A model generated the notes under the pieces. The model saw nothing but the letters and a program-made list of their open reading frames with translations, searched no databases and was not told where the DNA came from. Shown one piece after another: positions 54,097-64,000 of a stretch of 64,000 bases of DNA (positions are counted from its first letter, which is position 1; each line of letters opens with the position of its first letter). Source of the DNA: Enoplolaimus lenunculus (taxonomy: Eukaryota; Nematoda; Enoplea; Enoplida; Thoracostomopsidae); the NCBI GenBank assembly GCA_030248215.1, contig JASANG010002125.1:248001-312000 (forward strand), read 5' to 3'. Both the position numbers and the translations under genes were made by a program.

Positions 54097-57000
54097 CTAT
54101 AAATCGCGACCACAATCGTTGTATACTTATGAACAAAAATAACAATACCAAAATAAGTAACATCTAATGCTTAATTACAAATAAACCCTTTACCAAAATG
54201 AAGTGTACATAATACAAGCCTGCCAGGGCTGTAAAGACCTGCACAATCACTTTACATATTTTGGACCATATAAGCTTGACTGCCCGACATGCAGATATTA
54301 ATTTACTGTACAAGGCAATATTGAAATTAGAACTTCAATAAGTAAAATTGTGAATAATGTACGGACGGAACTTTAACACAGAATTTATACACAGAGGTAT
54401 ACTCTTTTGTTTCAATCCTTCAAAACAATAAACAACATTCGAACGAGTTTAGAAAACCGCCAATTTATAAAAAATTAAAAATGTATTTTAAAACTTACAT
54501 GTACCCGGATCGTCTAAAACAATTTCATGATGTTCTGGCGTTGGATGTCCAAGTAGACGGAAATAAGGTTCAACATAACGCATATCTTCGAGTTGTTGTT
54601 TTGGATTGTCCTGTTTGTATATGGCAAATCCAAGATCACCGGATGACAATTTCCAAAAATATCTGTAACGACCAAAGCTATAAGCTTACATTTTAAAATA
54701 AAAAATTATAATCACGCACAAAGGACGATGTCGCTCAGAAGGGTGGCCTGTGGGGCTACACACTCCGAAACGGTTGTTAGACACTTGATTTTTACTGGAA
54801 AAAATTAAACGACTGTTCAAACAAAATGAAATTTATTAACAGGTAACCTCCTCTGTAATCAAATCCTGCGACAGTCGTCAGTGTCATAGTGTACTAATAC
54901 GTAGTCTGTAAACGGAACAAATCACTTAAAATATGAACAAAAATTCACTCAATAAGCGAACCAGATTTTGTTTTAATTCATATTTTAACGAAATGCCATT
55001 ACATTCGTTTCAACATCAAAGTATAAATATCCTACCTTTTGCCCCATTATTGGTATTTCAGTTCAAATCATGTTGAAGTTAACTAAATGCAAACTAACCA
55101 AAGTTTTATTTTTTAATAAAAAACGGGCAATCAATAATGTACAATATACCCGGTTTCATACCACATATTTACTGCCTCTAAATGCTACGCTATTGTGCAA
55201 CTTCTACTTACAACAGTTTTGTTTTGGGCTTGTCAGTCACAACCTTGATCATAAGCTCTCCACCGCGAGATATACGTTTCGAAGTAAGCTTAGCAGCGCC
55301 AGGAAGAAACTCCTGTTCATCAAATGTCAAATACGCTGGCACTTCGCCGCCGTAACAAATCTAAAACTCAATACTATTGTTGTGGGTTTCAATAATTTCA
55401 ACACTAACACAACAGCAAGAAGGGTTTAATGCAACAGGAAGACCTCTTGAAAACATATGAATTCTAATTTTTAATGAAAGAAAGTTTTGAAAAAAAAAAC
55501 AAAAAAGAAGCTTTCAAGTTACAGATTCAGTTTGCCAACTCGTTCAATTTGGTCAATACGCTATCAAATTAAAAACCTAATGCGCGATTTTATAAAGTTG
55601 ATAAAAACTTGATGATAAAACCTGCAAAAATTAGCATAAATGCACTTGATCCTCTAAATTATTTCAAACTGATGTTTACCTAAAATTCGTAAAGAAAATA
55701 ATATTTTTAAAATTTCCGTCAGCTGGTTCTAGCAATAAGACGCCATACCAAGATTGGTTTTGAAACTTACCCTGTGCGCACACTTTAGATCATTGTTTGG
55801 TCCTTTTGCCAGGCCGCCATAATGCACTGGAAGCTCAACTTCATGAATTTCTGATCTCAAAGCAGGGATCCAGCCAGAATCTAACAATCACAAAAAAGAA
55901 TTAAAATTTTTCAAAATCATTCCAAAGTTCAAAATTCAAATATTTTCTTTTCATGATTAGCAAATGGGGCGGCGCTCAAAATAGACATAAGCGGCCAATT
56001 TACAGGATGCTATTGGATGTAAAAAGATAACGCGTATCGGTCAGCATAGGTTATTTCGCTTTGCTGCTTGAGAGAGTACAAGACAAGACAGTGAATAGGC
56101 ACAAACCGACATAGGATTATATCAAACTAGAACCACAGCCGTATGTTAATTTTTTGCCGAAGCTACAGCAATTTGCGTCCTGGAACAAAACTAAAAGACA
56201 GCTTAACTGTGGCCAATCCAGCTGAAGTAAGAGCACGCAACAGTAAAACTGCCTGAGCTGAAATGTTTTAATTACTGTCACGTCACATATTCTACAATGA
56301 CACTAACTTCCGAAGACACTAATTTTTTTCACCGTTCTTTCGTCAAGCATTGGACTGACTATTTTGTAGATGATCGGAAATATTGCAGGAGCTGAAATAT
56401 GAACAGCTACACATTACGTTGTGTATCATCCTCTGCTGCCTAAGGTGTAATCCAATTTTTCTCAGCAGTAAAGCTAAGAAAGAATATCTACATATAATCG
56501 GAAGCAAGGTACGACCGAATACTATTTTACCGGATACAAGGATCGGACATTAACCGGATAAAGCATTTAAGTTTTGTCCACTGTTGGAACTATTTGAGTC
56601 GCACAGATGTATAATTTGATTAAATATATGTAATTGTTAGCTTTTATTTTTCATTTTACTTCGATGTGAAAAACTTAAACTTCTTAATTTTCCCGGAAAT
56701 ACAATCACACCAAAATTTCAATACGTATCTGCTCGTAAAGCACTTTTATGATATTCGAAACCAAAACCGTAATTATCCTGTATTCGACGCCGACAGGTTT
56801 TGGTTTACAACAGATACCGTAGCCGAATTCCAGTTTTTGTAGGGTACCAGAACCGGACACACGGTGGCTCCCAAACTAAAAGCACAGTTATTTCACTTTT
56901 ATTCCACCGACAGTTTTCCAGAATATGACTTTACTCGTTTAAAGCTACTAACCCTCATAAGTTGTTTCTTAACACTGCTAGCATTACATACACCAATAAT

Positions 57001-60000
57001 ACATTACATTCAGTACACGAACTAAATAGCATAAACATCGCGTCAGACACGTTTCCTGTTCTAAACGTGCATCGCTTTCTGTCAATTTAGTACACTTTCT
57101 CCGCAACATAAAAAGCTTACAACATTATTCCACAGCACATACTTAAAACCAAAATATGAAGAGCAAACACTACTTACAGTTCGAAATAAAACTCTGTATA
57201 AACAAGTTCAAAAATACGCGTTGCACAATATAAGGATGTATGTAGCGAAAATGCAAATACTGACAAGGCGTCAGATGTTATGCTTATTTAAACTCAAGCC
57301 ACAAATGTATTAATTTTTATATTCATTTGGCAGGTTAATGCACTGTCCACTCTCCTATAAAATTTTTTACCCATACATGGTTGGTGTAAAATTTCCACTA
57401 ACGACAAAAACTTTTCGAACAGCGCACTGGGATATCTTTTGGTTGCTGGCGAGAAGAAGTCAAGTATTGCAATGCCTAGGAGACGAAATATGGGGGAAGT
57501 AATAATTTTTGTGCTTTAAAATTCTTGTTTTGCTCTTTGCACCTTCGAAATGTGTCTATCGTATACGGATTTGGATACATCAACTTCTTGTGCAGATCAG
57601 TTATACCGATCTCGTATCATGCCGATGGAGGGATTATAAATCATTCATTGAAAACTGTTTTTTGGTTTTTCCTGAACAGAGCTGATTTTTAAAAGGAAAA
57701 ACGTAAGTAATAAAAAAATTATGGGACCGCCACTGCATACTAAGGAGTGTGATCAATTAATTACCCAACAAGCCGAAAAATAAAAGGAGATTGCAAAACT
57801 CACCATTAATAATAAAGATTTTGTACACAAACTCTGGGTAATGCTTTTCAAGCAATGCAGCTATCTGAAGCAAATGTACAGAGACAAACTAAACCCCAAA
57901 CTTTTCCACACTCCAAATTAACAAAACATCTGGTAACAACTATAAAGTGCACAATAATTATTGTTGTTAAGCAATCACTTTGAGCTAAAAAAGTTTGCGC
58001 TCTGTGAACGGAAATACATTAACATAAAAAATTCTGGATACCAGACAAAACAATGCTAAAAGTTTTGCAGAATTTTTTAAGTGTTCGTTCCTGGGCTACA
58101 ATTATCTAACCTGGCTAAAAACGTCCAAACCAGGTTTCCACAGATGTTTTGTTGAAATACCATCGAGATCAAGTAAATACATTATTTTATTCACAGGACG
58201 ATTGAGCTGAAATAGCCGGTTTTAGAAATTAAAAAATCAAACCAATGCAAAATCGCAGTCACACCTACGATTGAGCTCAGCTTCTCAATGTGCTAAATCA
58301 AACATGAATATGCCCTTCAGGGCATACTACGTACTTGTACTCCAGAATTAAATGCGTACCGTACGCGGAACTATTCAACGAATTACACAGCTAGGATGAT
58401 GGCCTGAAACTAAATTAGTAAGAAATTTAATTTTGTCTTCACACGATTTAAATTTTTTTCTGCGTCTTACAATAATTCAAACGATACTTTTCAGAATGGT
58501 CTTTCAAATCCATCACTTGCCTTTAAGCTTTGTTCTTTGCACTTCCATCGCTTTGATTCAATGAAGAAAAAAACATCTTTCAGTACCCTTCCACAACATG
58601 TATTTCGCAAAATGCCTGAAAATAAGCAAAGCAGAATATTTTCACATTACAAACGGTCTACGAACAAAAACAGAAATTCAAACAAACCTATTTAAAAATT
58701 CTATTGAAGCAGTTCGGTAATCGCACAGTTTTAGTACCTGCTTCGAAAACACAAAAGCCAAATGCATTAGTGTCGAAAAAAAATATCTACGTGACATTAC
58801 ACTCAGACACAATAATTGCTGTGAAAAACAAGACATTTAGAATGGTTGGTCACCGTTTAACATAAAGATACTGAGACTAAAATGTCTTCGGCTGTGTTAT
58901 TTTTGAGCTTAGAGGTTTTCGACTTAGTAAAAACAGAATTAAGCTATTCATTTTACCATTTTGTTCAATTTTCCGCCATTTAGATACTGCGAAATTTATG
59001 CTCCGTTGTAACAAGCATTCGTACCCAAATTTATATTGTTTTCAACCAAAGGAGCAAGCCAGTTTTCAGCCAAAAATCTATTTTAATAATATATACTTCA
59101 ATTGTCAAGCTTAATCGGTCATCTGGTTTCGGAGTATTAGTCTGGTTTTACAAGCCTATTGAAACTCAAAGCGAGACCAAGAAAACTGATAACAGACATC
59201 GAGACTCCCAACAAGCATTCGTACCCAAATTTATATTGTTTTCAACCAAAGGAGCAAGCCAGTTTTCAGCCAAAAATCTATTTTAATAATATATACTTCA
59301 ATTGTCAAGCTTAATCGGTCATCTGGTTTCGGAGTATTAGTCTGGTTTTACAAGCCTATTGAAACTCAAAGCGAGACCAAGAAAACTGATAACAGACACC
59401 GAGAGTCCCAGCCATAGTACCATAGTAACAAAAACTGTATTACCCTGAGGATCAATGCCGCCAGCAGCTAGCAACGCAACAGGTGATCCATCTTTTGTGT
59501 GCGCAAAATCGCTAAGAGGATAATATTTCTGAGTCACCTGAAAACATACAACACCTAATGCATACGTAACTACAAATATAGCCACAATATAACAGAATAT
59601 AACCAATGTATATTACGTAGTTACGTATTGTGCACCGATATGCTCGTTTAGTCTGTATCGGTGATTTGGGAACTGATATCAAAATCAGTAATTTTGAAAG
59701 CATACCTATCTCGTTGACAATATTCCGTAAGATTTTCACAAAAAAGAATTAAAAAGTAAACTAGGTTTTTAATTCAGCAATACGAATGCGTATAAACTCA
59801 CGGGATGTACTTGATAATCTCGAAAACTCGGCTCGTCCATTTTTAAAGCATCTCGCGCGCGAAGGTGCTAGAAAAAAACAAACTTTTCATCAGCCAGAAG
59901 CGATAACTTGCGCATGATATCACTCAAATCAACTGCCACACTATGACCAACTATGCAATGTTTAATTTTAGTTTTATTTTGATTGAAATACTTGACGCCA

Positions 60001-61650
60001 TAACACCCAAATTGTTCAAAGATAATCTTTTCACCAAAGTGTACTGTACAGTGACAATTAACAGATAATAATCAACGTTTTCGAACTATAAATATAGTGA
60101 AGACATTTTATAATTGTTTTGCCAACGTACATCCCACAGAAATTACAATAAACTAAATCTACCTCTTTGAGCATAGCTTCTGCTTTTCGTACGTCGTAAT
60201 ATCTCGCTGAAAGCAAAATAAAACCACTACTAATCAGTGTAGAGAGAAATAACTGCAGCTGAAACTTGAGCTGTCTCTGTGAAGAGATACCTTAAAAAAA
60301 GAGTTGGACCGATTAGTCGGCATAGATAACTATAATATCGTCACATTTGTGAGTATTAATATAGAACTGCAAAAAATGCCGAATGTTTGCAGATACTTTC
60401 TGCCCTTAACCTAACAGTAAGTTCGAATGCTATAAACTTCAATAGTTTACGTATATCAGTGCGTCTGATCAGAGAAACTGTCATTATATTCCAGCAGCTC
60501 TTTTTAAGACGTTCCTGGACCTTTGAGTAATAGTTTACCAATCAATCTAGACTGAGGTCAAAGCTACCAAAATTTATATAAGTAAAATGTCGAGTTGATA
60601 ACATAAATAAAATGAGAAATGTTATGTTTGGTAATCGTAACACAAGTACGTACATCTACGTAGGTTATTCATTACTTAAAGAACCCCGTTGGTCTAACTT
60701 CTTTCTTTTTCAGTTTGCTTTTACGTACGACATAAGAGATTTGACTTAAGAAATGTCGGAAGTGTTTTGTCTCACGTTTATTTCACAAAGGTAGCAGGGT
60801 GCAACCATCTGATGAATTTTTAGACTATTCAATTTTGGTGCAGTACGTATATAGTTATTCAGCATGTAGGCGCGAGATACAAAAATCATTAAGCTAGTTT
60901 TGCTTATAAATAACCTTATTCCGGGTATTTCGTAATACCCTGACCCGGAACGGTTTGTTCTGAAAACCAGAACCCGGATCCGAAAAGAAAATTTTTCGGC
61001 AAAAAAACCTGCAATTAACGGAAAATTAAGAGCCGTTCCCGGATGCAACTGTACATCACTATTCACTATAAATAACATAAAGTTTGAACCGCTATGCGAA
61101 ACCGATTGGGGTTTTGGAGCCATTTTGGTAACGTTTGTATTTTGTTTTTCCAGGCATTCTACAAAATGCAGTTGATATTTTACTGTGCTAGATAGAATTA
61201 AGAAGTTGCGATTGTGTATTTCGAAGAGCATTTTACTCGCACAGCATCTTGTGAAACGGTTGCCGAAATGCCGTACCCCGTATCCATGTTCGCATAAAGC
61301 TATCATCCCCAAGATAAGGCTTCTTCAATACGTCGCATCTGAATCGATCCTTCAGCTAAAACATAAAAACAGACAAGGATAAAATTTTTATTTTTAAGTT
61401 CGCTGGATTTGAATGCGACGAAGTTTAAATTGGGTACATTGAATTAAGATAAGCTCCACGTGCAGGCATAATTAATGTACGTATATATACTGATTGGAAA
61501 AAATTATCACTATATGGCCCAATATATGAGTGAGTCATAGCTTTTTAGTGTACCTACACATTTTGAACAAAATTAAATATATAAACAACAGACCTCTTTT
61601 AAGGAAGTTTCTTCTTTTGAAATGTTATTGTTTTCGTCTGCTTCTGCCAT
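53948..61650 (-). CDS. SEC14-like protein with CRAL-TRIO and GOLD domains (13 exons, complete)
   Basis: Exons, in order: 61650-61594, 61355-61277, 60206-60163, 59867-59802, 59537-59444, 58615-58521, 58206-58111, 57864-57804, 56391-56308, 55880-55771, 55360-55212, 54662-54499 and 54096-53948. All phases agree, giving 415 residues, close to the roughly 400 of animal SEC14L2-4. The family binds phosphoinositides, tocopherol or squalene and moves lipids between membranes. Seen: a CRAL-TRIO-N helix (RARYYDVRKAEAMLKEHLRA, about 45-64), the lipid-binding fold at 85-250 with LLDLDGISTKHLWKPG, HYPEFVYKIFIINAPAIF and ELPVHYGG, and a C-terminal GOLD domain at 285-395 with FWKLSSGDLGFAIY and LVHFDNSYSRF. 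Intron 6 has a GC donor. It resembles nematode CRAL-TRIO/GOLD proteins of the ctg type. The start was chosen because it opens exon 1 in phase and gives a normal N-terminus. Confidence 0.95.
54499..54662 (-). CDS. SEC14-like gene, exon 12
   Basis: Acceptor GTTACAG, donor CAT/GTAAGT; core of GOLD (YFWKLSSGDLGFAIYKQ). Confidence 0.93.
55212..55360 (-). CDS. SEC14-like gene, exon 11
   Basis: Acceptor GTTTTAG, donor TT/GTAAGT; starts ICYGGEVPAYL and leads into the GOLD domain. Confidence 0.92.
55771..55880 (-). CDS. SEC14-like gene, exon 10
   Basis: Acceptor TTGTTAG, donor AGG/GTAAGT; ends the CRAL-TRIO fold with ELPVHYGGL. Confidence 0.94.
56308..56391 (-). CDS. SEC14-like gene, exon 9
   Basis: Acceptor ATTTCAG, donor GAA/GTTAGT; encodes PAIFPIIYKIVSPMLDERT. 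Confidence 0.94.
57804..57864 (-). CDS. SEC14-like gene, exon 8
   Basis: Acceptor GCTTCAG, donor TG/GTGAGT; encodes LLEKHYPEFVYKIFIIN. Confidence 0.94.
58111..58206 (-). CDS. SEC14-like gene, exon 7
   Basis: Acceptor TTTCAG, donor CAG/GTTAGA; 32 codons with LLDLDGISTKHLWKPG. Confidence 0.95.
58521..58615 (-). CDS. SEC14-like gene, exon 6 with GC donor
   Basis: Acceptor TTTTCAG, donor AAG/GCAAGT: a GC-AG intron. Encodes ILRNTCCGRVLKDVFF and a Lys/Glu helix. No GT donor nearby keeps the frame. Confidence 0.9.
59011..59410. repeat. 200-bp tandem duplication
   Basis: 59011-59210 and 59211-59410 are the same except for two bases near the end of the unit. It lies in intron 5 of the SEC14-like gene and reaches within 34 bp of exon 5. 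Confidence 0.97.
59444..59537 (-). CDS. SEC14-like gene, exon 5
   Basis: Acceptor TTTTCAG, donor CAGG/GTAATA. Encodes HTKDGSPVALLAAGGIDPQG, the first strand of the CRAL-TRIO fold. The frame stays open through both flanking intron ends (59337-59606). Confidence 0.92.
59802..59867 (-). CDS. SEC14-like gene, exon 4
   Basis: Acceptor TTTCTAG, donor CCC/GTGAGT; 22 codons, HLRARDALKMDEPSF and onward. Confidence 0.93.
60163..60206 (-). CDS. SEC14-like gene, exon 3
   Basis: Acceptor TTTCAG, donor GAG/GTAGAT; 44 nt encoding RYYDVRKAEAMLKE. Confidence 0.94.
61277..61355 (-). CDS. SEC14-like gene, exon 2
   Basis: Acceptor GTTTTAG, donor GG/GTACGG. Encodes YLGDDSFMRTWIR, the conserved start of CRAL-TRIO-N. 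Confidence 0.93.
61594..61650 (-). CDS. SEC14-like gene, exon 1
   Basis: ATG to donor GAG/GTCTGT; 19 codons (MAEADENNNISKEETSLKE). Confidence 0.85.
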
Positions 61651-62021
61651 TATAAAGCTCAGTACACTACGAGTTATCAAAAACTAGGGTCTGAAATATG
61701 TACACACGAATATGCGGCAGACACTTATCGGACATTCGCCGTAACCGTCAGACTGGCGCTTCAACGTTTAAGTCTTGAGTGGGGTAGGGATTTTACAAAT
61801 AAAATAACGTGATGTTGATTTAAACAAAAAACATGAGCTGGCCAAACCTGATAATTACGACACTGATCATAACAACACACTTTTTTGGCCATTAAAAACA
61901 CACCACATACATTTCGAATGCTTTGAAAACTTAACAAATATAAGAGTATGAAGCTACGGAGGTCCGTTACTAATAAAATCACAATAACATTTTATATCCT
62001 CAAAAACATAATTAAAGCCCT

Positions 62022-62998
62022 GTTCAATAGTGCAGGTTTTGCAGCAAAAACTCGCACTTGCAACTTGCATCTGCAAGTTTGAACAAATCAAACAACTTTG
62101 AAGTTTTCTATAAGTAATTAACAAAAATCACGCCATTAACTTAGTTCGCGCATGTTAACCCAGTACCAAATCGACTGAATTTATTGCAGCAGCATTTTGA
62201 TTAGCGAATCAAGAAATTGTGTTGACTTGTTTGATAATTTGCAGGCCATGACTACGGTGACTGGGCTAGCTTTCATCTACTGACCACTAACAAATTAGTT
62301 GCCCCGGAGTCAGAATTTTTACCGGGGTCGGGACCGGGGCTGAAACTAAGGCCCCGATTGCGGAGCCGGTACAAACCGGGCCAACGTATATGCGGCGGCT
62401 AAAAGTGCAAAATCTATATATTGTGTATTGTGTGCAGCAAACCGTGGGAAATTAAAAAATACCGGTGTGCAGTATATAATTTCTTGTGATTTTCACATTT
62501 TTGTAACGAGAACAAAGTCAATTAAGAATCGTTATAAAACTAGTCCCGGTTAGGCCGCAACAAATAACGTGCTGGCCCCGGCCACGGTGCATATATAATA
62601 CAAATTCTATAATTTGCAAGCGTTTTCAGCCCAAGAAATTACGAGTAAAGCGAAAGCCTTCATTCCGCGTGATTCTTGAACCTGCAAATTTTGCTAGAAC
62701 ATTTGTTTAGAGAACTTACACATACAACTTATTCTGGATGCAATATGCACAATGAATTAGTTCATGTTTCAGCAACCTTACAAGCCGTTGTAACTTAATA
62801 TCAATGTCTGAACAGATAATCTACCTGCTTACACTTGATATTTTGTGCACTTCTCTGCAAATTATTCCTATTATTTTATGAAAAGGTTCAGAATGAAAAT
62901 AGGATTTCTTTGCAAAAATTTGCAGCTGAAATTTAATCGTGCAAATTGCAGCTGCGAAGTTTCGCTGCAAAACTTGCACGTGTAAACAGGACTTAACA
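62022..62998. mobile_element. TGCAAG-palindrome MITE, long copy
   Basis: AAAGCCCTGTTCAATAGTGC left, CACGTGTAAACAGGACTTA right, with GCAGCAAAAACTCGCACTTGC and GCTGCAAAACTTGCACGTG arms. The middle, at about 62300-62585, holds a GGCCCCGG-rich segment absent from the copy at 1289-1762 and probably inserted. Confidence 0.65.
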
Positions 62999-63420
62999 CA
63001 ATTTCAACTTTAAAATAGAAAAACACGCATAACACTAGAAAAGTAAAACGGTAGTTTGAACCTGTATCGCAAAGTTGTACTATTGCACTTCCAAGTTTCC
63101 ATAAAATCTGCCTAATATTATACGTAAGGCCCATCCAACATTACAGGGTACTTCCTCGCACCCACCTAAAAACTAACTAGCTAAATATTTATTCTAAAAC
63201 ATTTTATTCTATCAAAAATTCGCGAGGTTTCTATTCAATTGGGTGTTACCTTACCTGAAAAACCTATTCCAAGCTAACGCAGTTAATTTAACCGAATAAT
63301 GAAAAAACTGATACAAATCTAAGCTGCCAGTTACTTTATTGTAGTAAAAAAGATTGAGATAAATTAACGCTATTGAACTGTCTCATGGCCTTCTATACTT
63401 AATGTCACTCACACGTTATA

Positions 63421-63621
63421 ATGCGTGCGCTCCGCACTTGCAGCGACCGTACCGCTTTGAACAGACAGTATACATGTCCATATCGTTTACAAAAAGCAAC
63501 TTTCTTCGAATCACTTGCGGCACAAACTGATGGACATTTACGCGTTTTCGGCAACGATGTAGCCGACAAATTCATAATCCGGAAACAGTATGCAGACTTT
63601 TTTCATTTTGCACGAAATTGA
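63421..63621 (+). CDS. Possible first exon or small protein, unrecognised
   Basis: 66 codons from ATG to TGA with mixed codon use and higher GC than the surroundings (for example DGHLRVFGNDVADKF). It would be divergent from the SEC14-like gene. No domain, no second exon. Confidence 0.25.
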   Translation: MRALRTCSDRTALNRQYTCPYRLQKATFFESLAAQTDGHLRVFGNDVADKFIIRKQYADFFHFARN

Positions 63622-63639
63622 AACTGTGAGGGAGAGTTA

Positions 63640-64000
63640 AAATTAGGCGGGAAATAACAATTTTAGCGAGAAAATTCAAATTTTGGCGGGAAATTCAAAT
63701 TTTAGCAGGAAAATCAAGCGTTATCGTGAAATTAAAATTTTGGCGGGAGAACTTAAATTTTTGTGCGATAATTTGAATTTTTGTGAGAAATTCAAATTTT
63801 GGGGGAAAAATTCTAATTTTGGCGGGAGAATTTGAATTTTGGCGGGAAATTCAACTTTTTTCGGGACATTCAAATTTTGGCGGGGAAATTTAAATTTTGG
63901 TGGGAACATTCAAGTTTTGGCGGAAATATTCAAATTTTGGCGGGAGAATTTAAATTTTAGCGGGAAATTCAAATTTTGGCGGGAAATTAAAATTTTGCTG
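63640..64000. repeat. TTTTGGCGGGAAA minisatellite, open to the right edge
   Basis: About 18 imperfect units of some 20 bp, each with AATTCAAATTTTGGCGGGAA or a variant. It continues past the window. Confidence 0.9.

Noticed and set aside
54481-54696. 71-codon plus-strand frame
   Set aside because: Antisense shadow of exon 12 of the SEC14-like gene.
55070-55429. 119-codon plus-strand frame
   Set aside because: Antisense shadow of exon 11 of the SEC14-like gene.
57355-57490. Minus-strand stretch with an AG acceptor and IAILDFFSPATKRYP, first taken for SEC14-like exon 9
   Set aside because: It keeps phase but does not resemble the family; 56391-56308 fits the conserved APAIFP and DERT motifs.
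60746-61312. 188-codon minus-strand frame
   Set aside because: Lies in intron 2 of the SEC14-like gene, partly over exon 2 in another frame; no domain and AT-driven composition.

Overview
The window is animal nuclear DNA. It is AT-rich, its coding exons are short and separated by introns of roughly 60 bp to 14 kb, and it is crowded with short non-autonomous DNA transposons. The splice acceptors are short and T-rich (TTTTCAG or TTTTAG, with no long pyrimidine tract), and the interspersed arrays carry the nematode telomere unit TTAGGC. Together with a PAN/TSP1 secreted protein these make a nematode the best guess, but this is inference: no rRNA or mitochondrial marker is present, and TTAGGC occurs here only inside mobile elements.

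Four genes could be assembled exon by exon, with reading phase agreeing across every joined intron. (1) At 501-2687 (+) lies the 3' part of a gene for a secreted PAN/apple plus TSP1-like protein; its 5' end is outside the window. (2) At 19538-38919 (+) lie the last eight recognised exons of a low-complexity protein with clathrin-box-like motifs, tentatively similar to the C-terminal half of ArfGAP1; its largest intron is about 14.4 kb and full of transposons. (3) At 41399-49544 (-) is a complete five-exon p24/TMED cargo receptor of 440 residues, about twice the usual length because of an acidic insert between signal peptide and GOLD domain. (4) At 53948-61650 (-) is a complete 13-exon SEC14-like protein (CRAL-TRIO-N, CRAL-TRIO, GOLD; 415 residues). 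Genes 3 and 4 act in the early secretory pathway and in lipid transfer; nothing suggests co-regulation.

Most of the rest is repeats. At least ten families of terminal-inverted-repeat elements (MITEs) recur. T1 and T2 carry two TTAGGC arrays each. T3 is a 210-bp palindrome with CACTGCAAAAAATGG ends. T4 has GGGCCCGTAGCCA ends. T5 is a TTAA-flanked piggyBac-like MITE with a tRNA-like module inside. T6 is a pair of elements found side by side at two loci. T7 has TATTCTCAAATGTG ends, T8 is made of GAGTTGATTAATCAACTC palindromes, T9 has CAGCGGCGGATCC ends, T10 has CAGTGCCGG ends, T11 is pogo-like and T12 has GGTTGCGCTATAC ends. A TGCAAG-palindrome family occurs near both window ends. Minisatellites with 30, 39, 97, 217 and about 20 bp units account for many of the longest open frames, which are not genes.

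One small retroelement fossil (integrase-like fragment near 43.3 kb) lies in an intron of the p24 gene, next to a GC-richer segment that could not be identified. No CRISPR, rRNA or intact canonical tRNA gene was seen.
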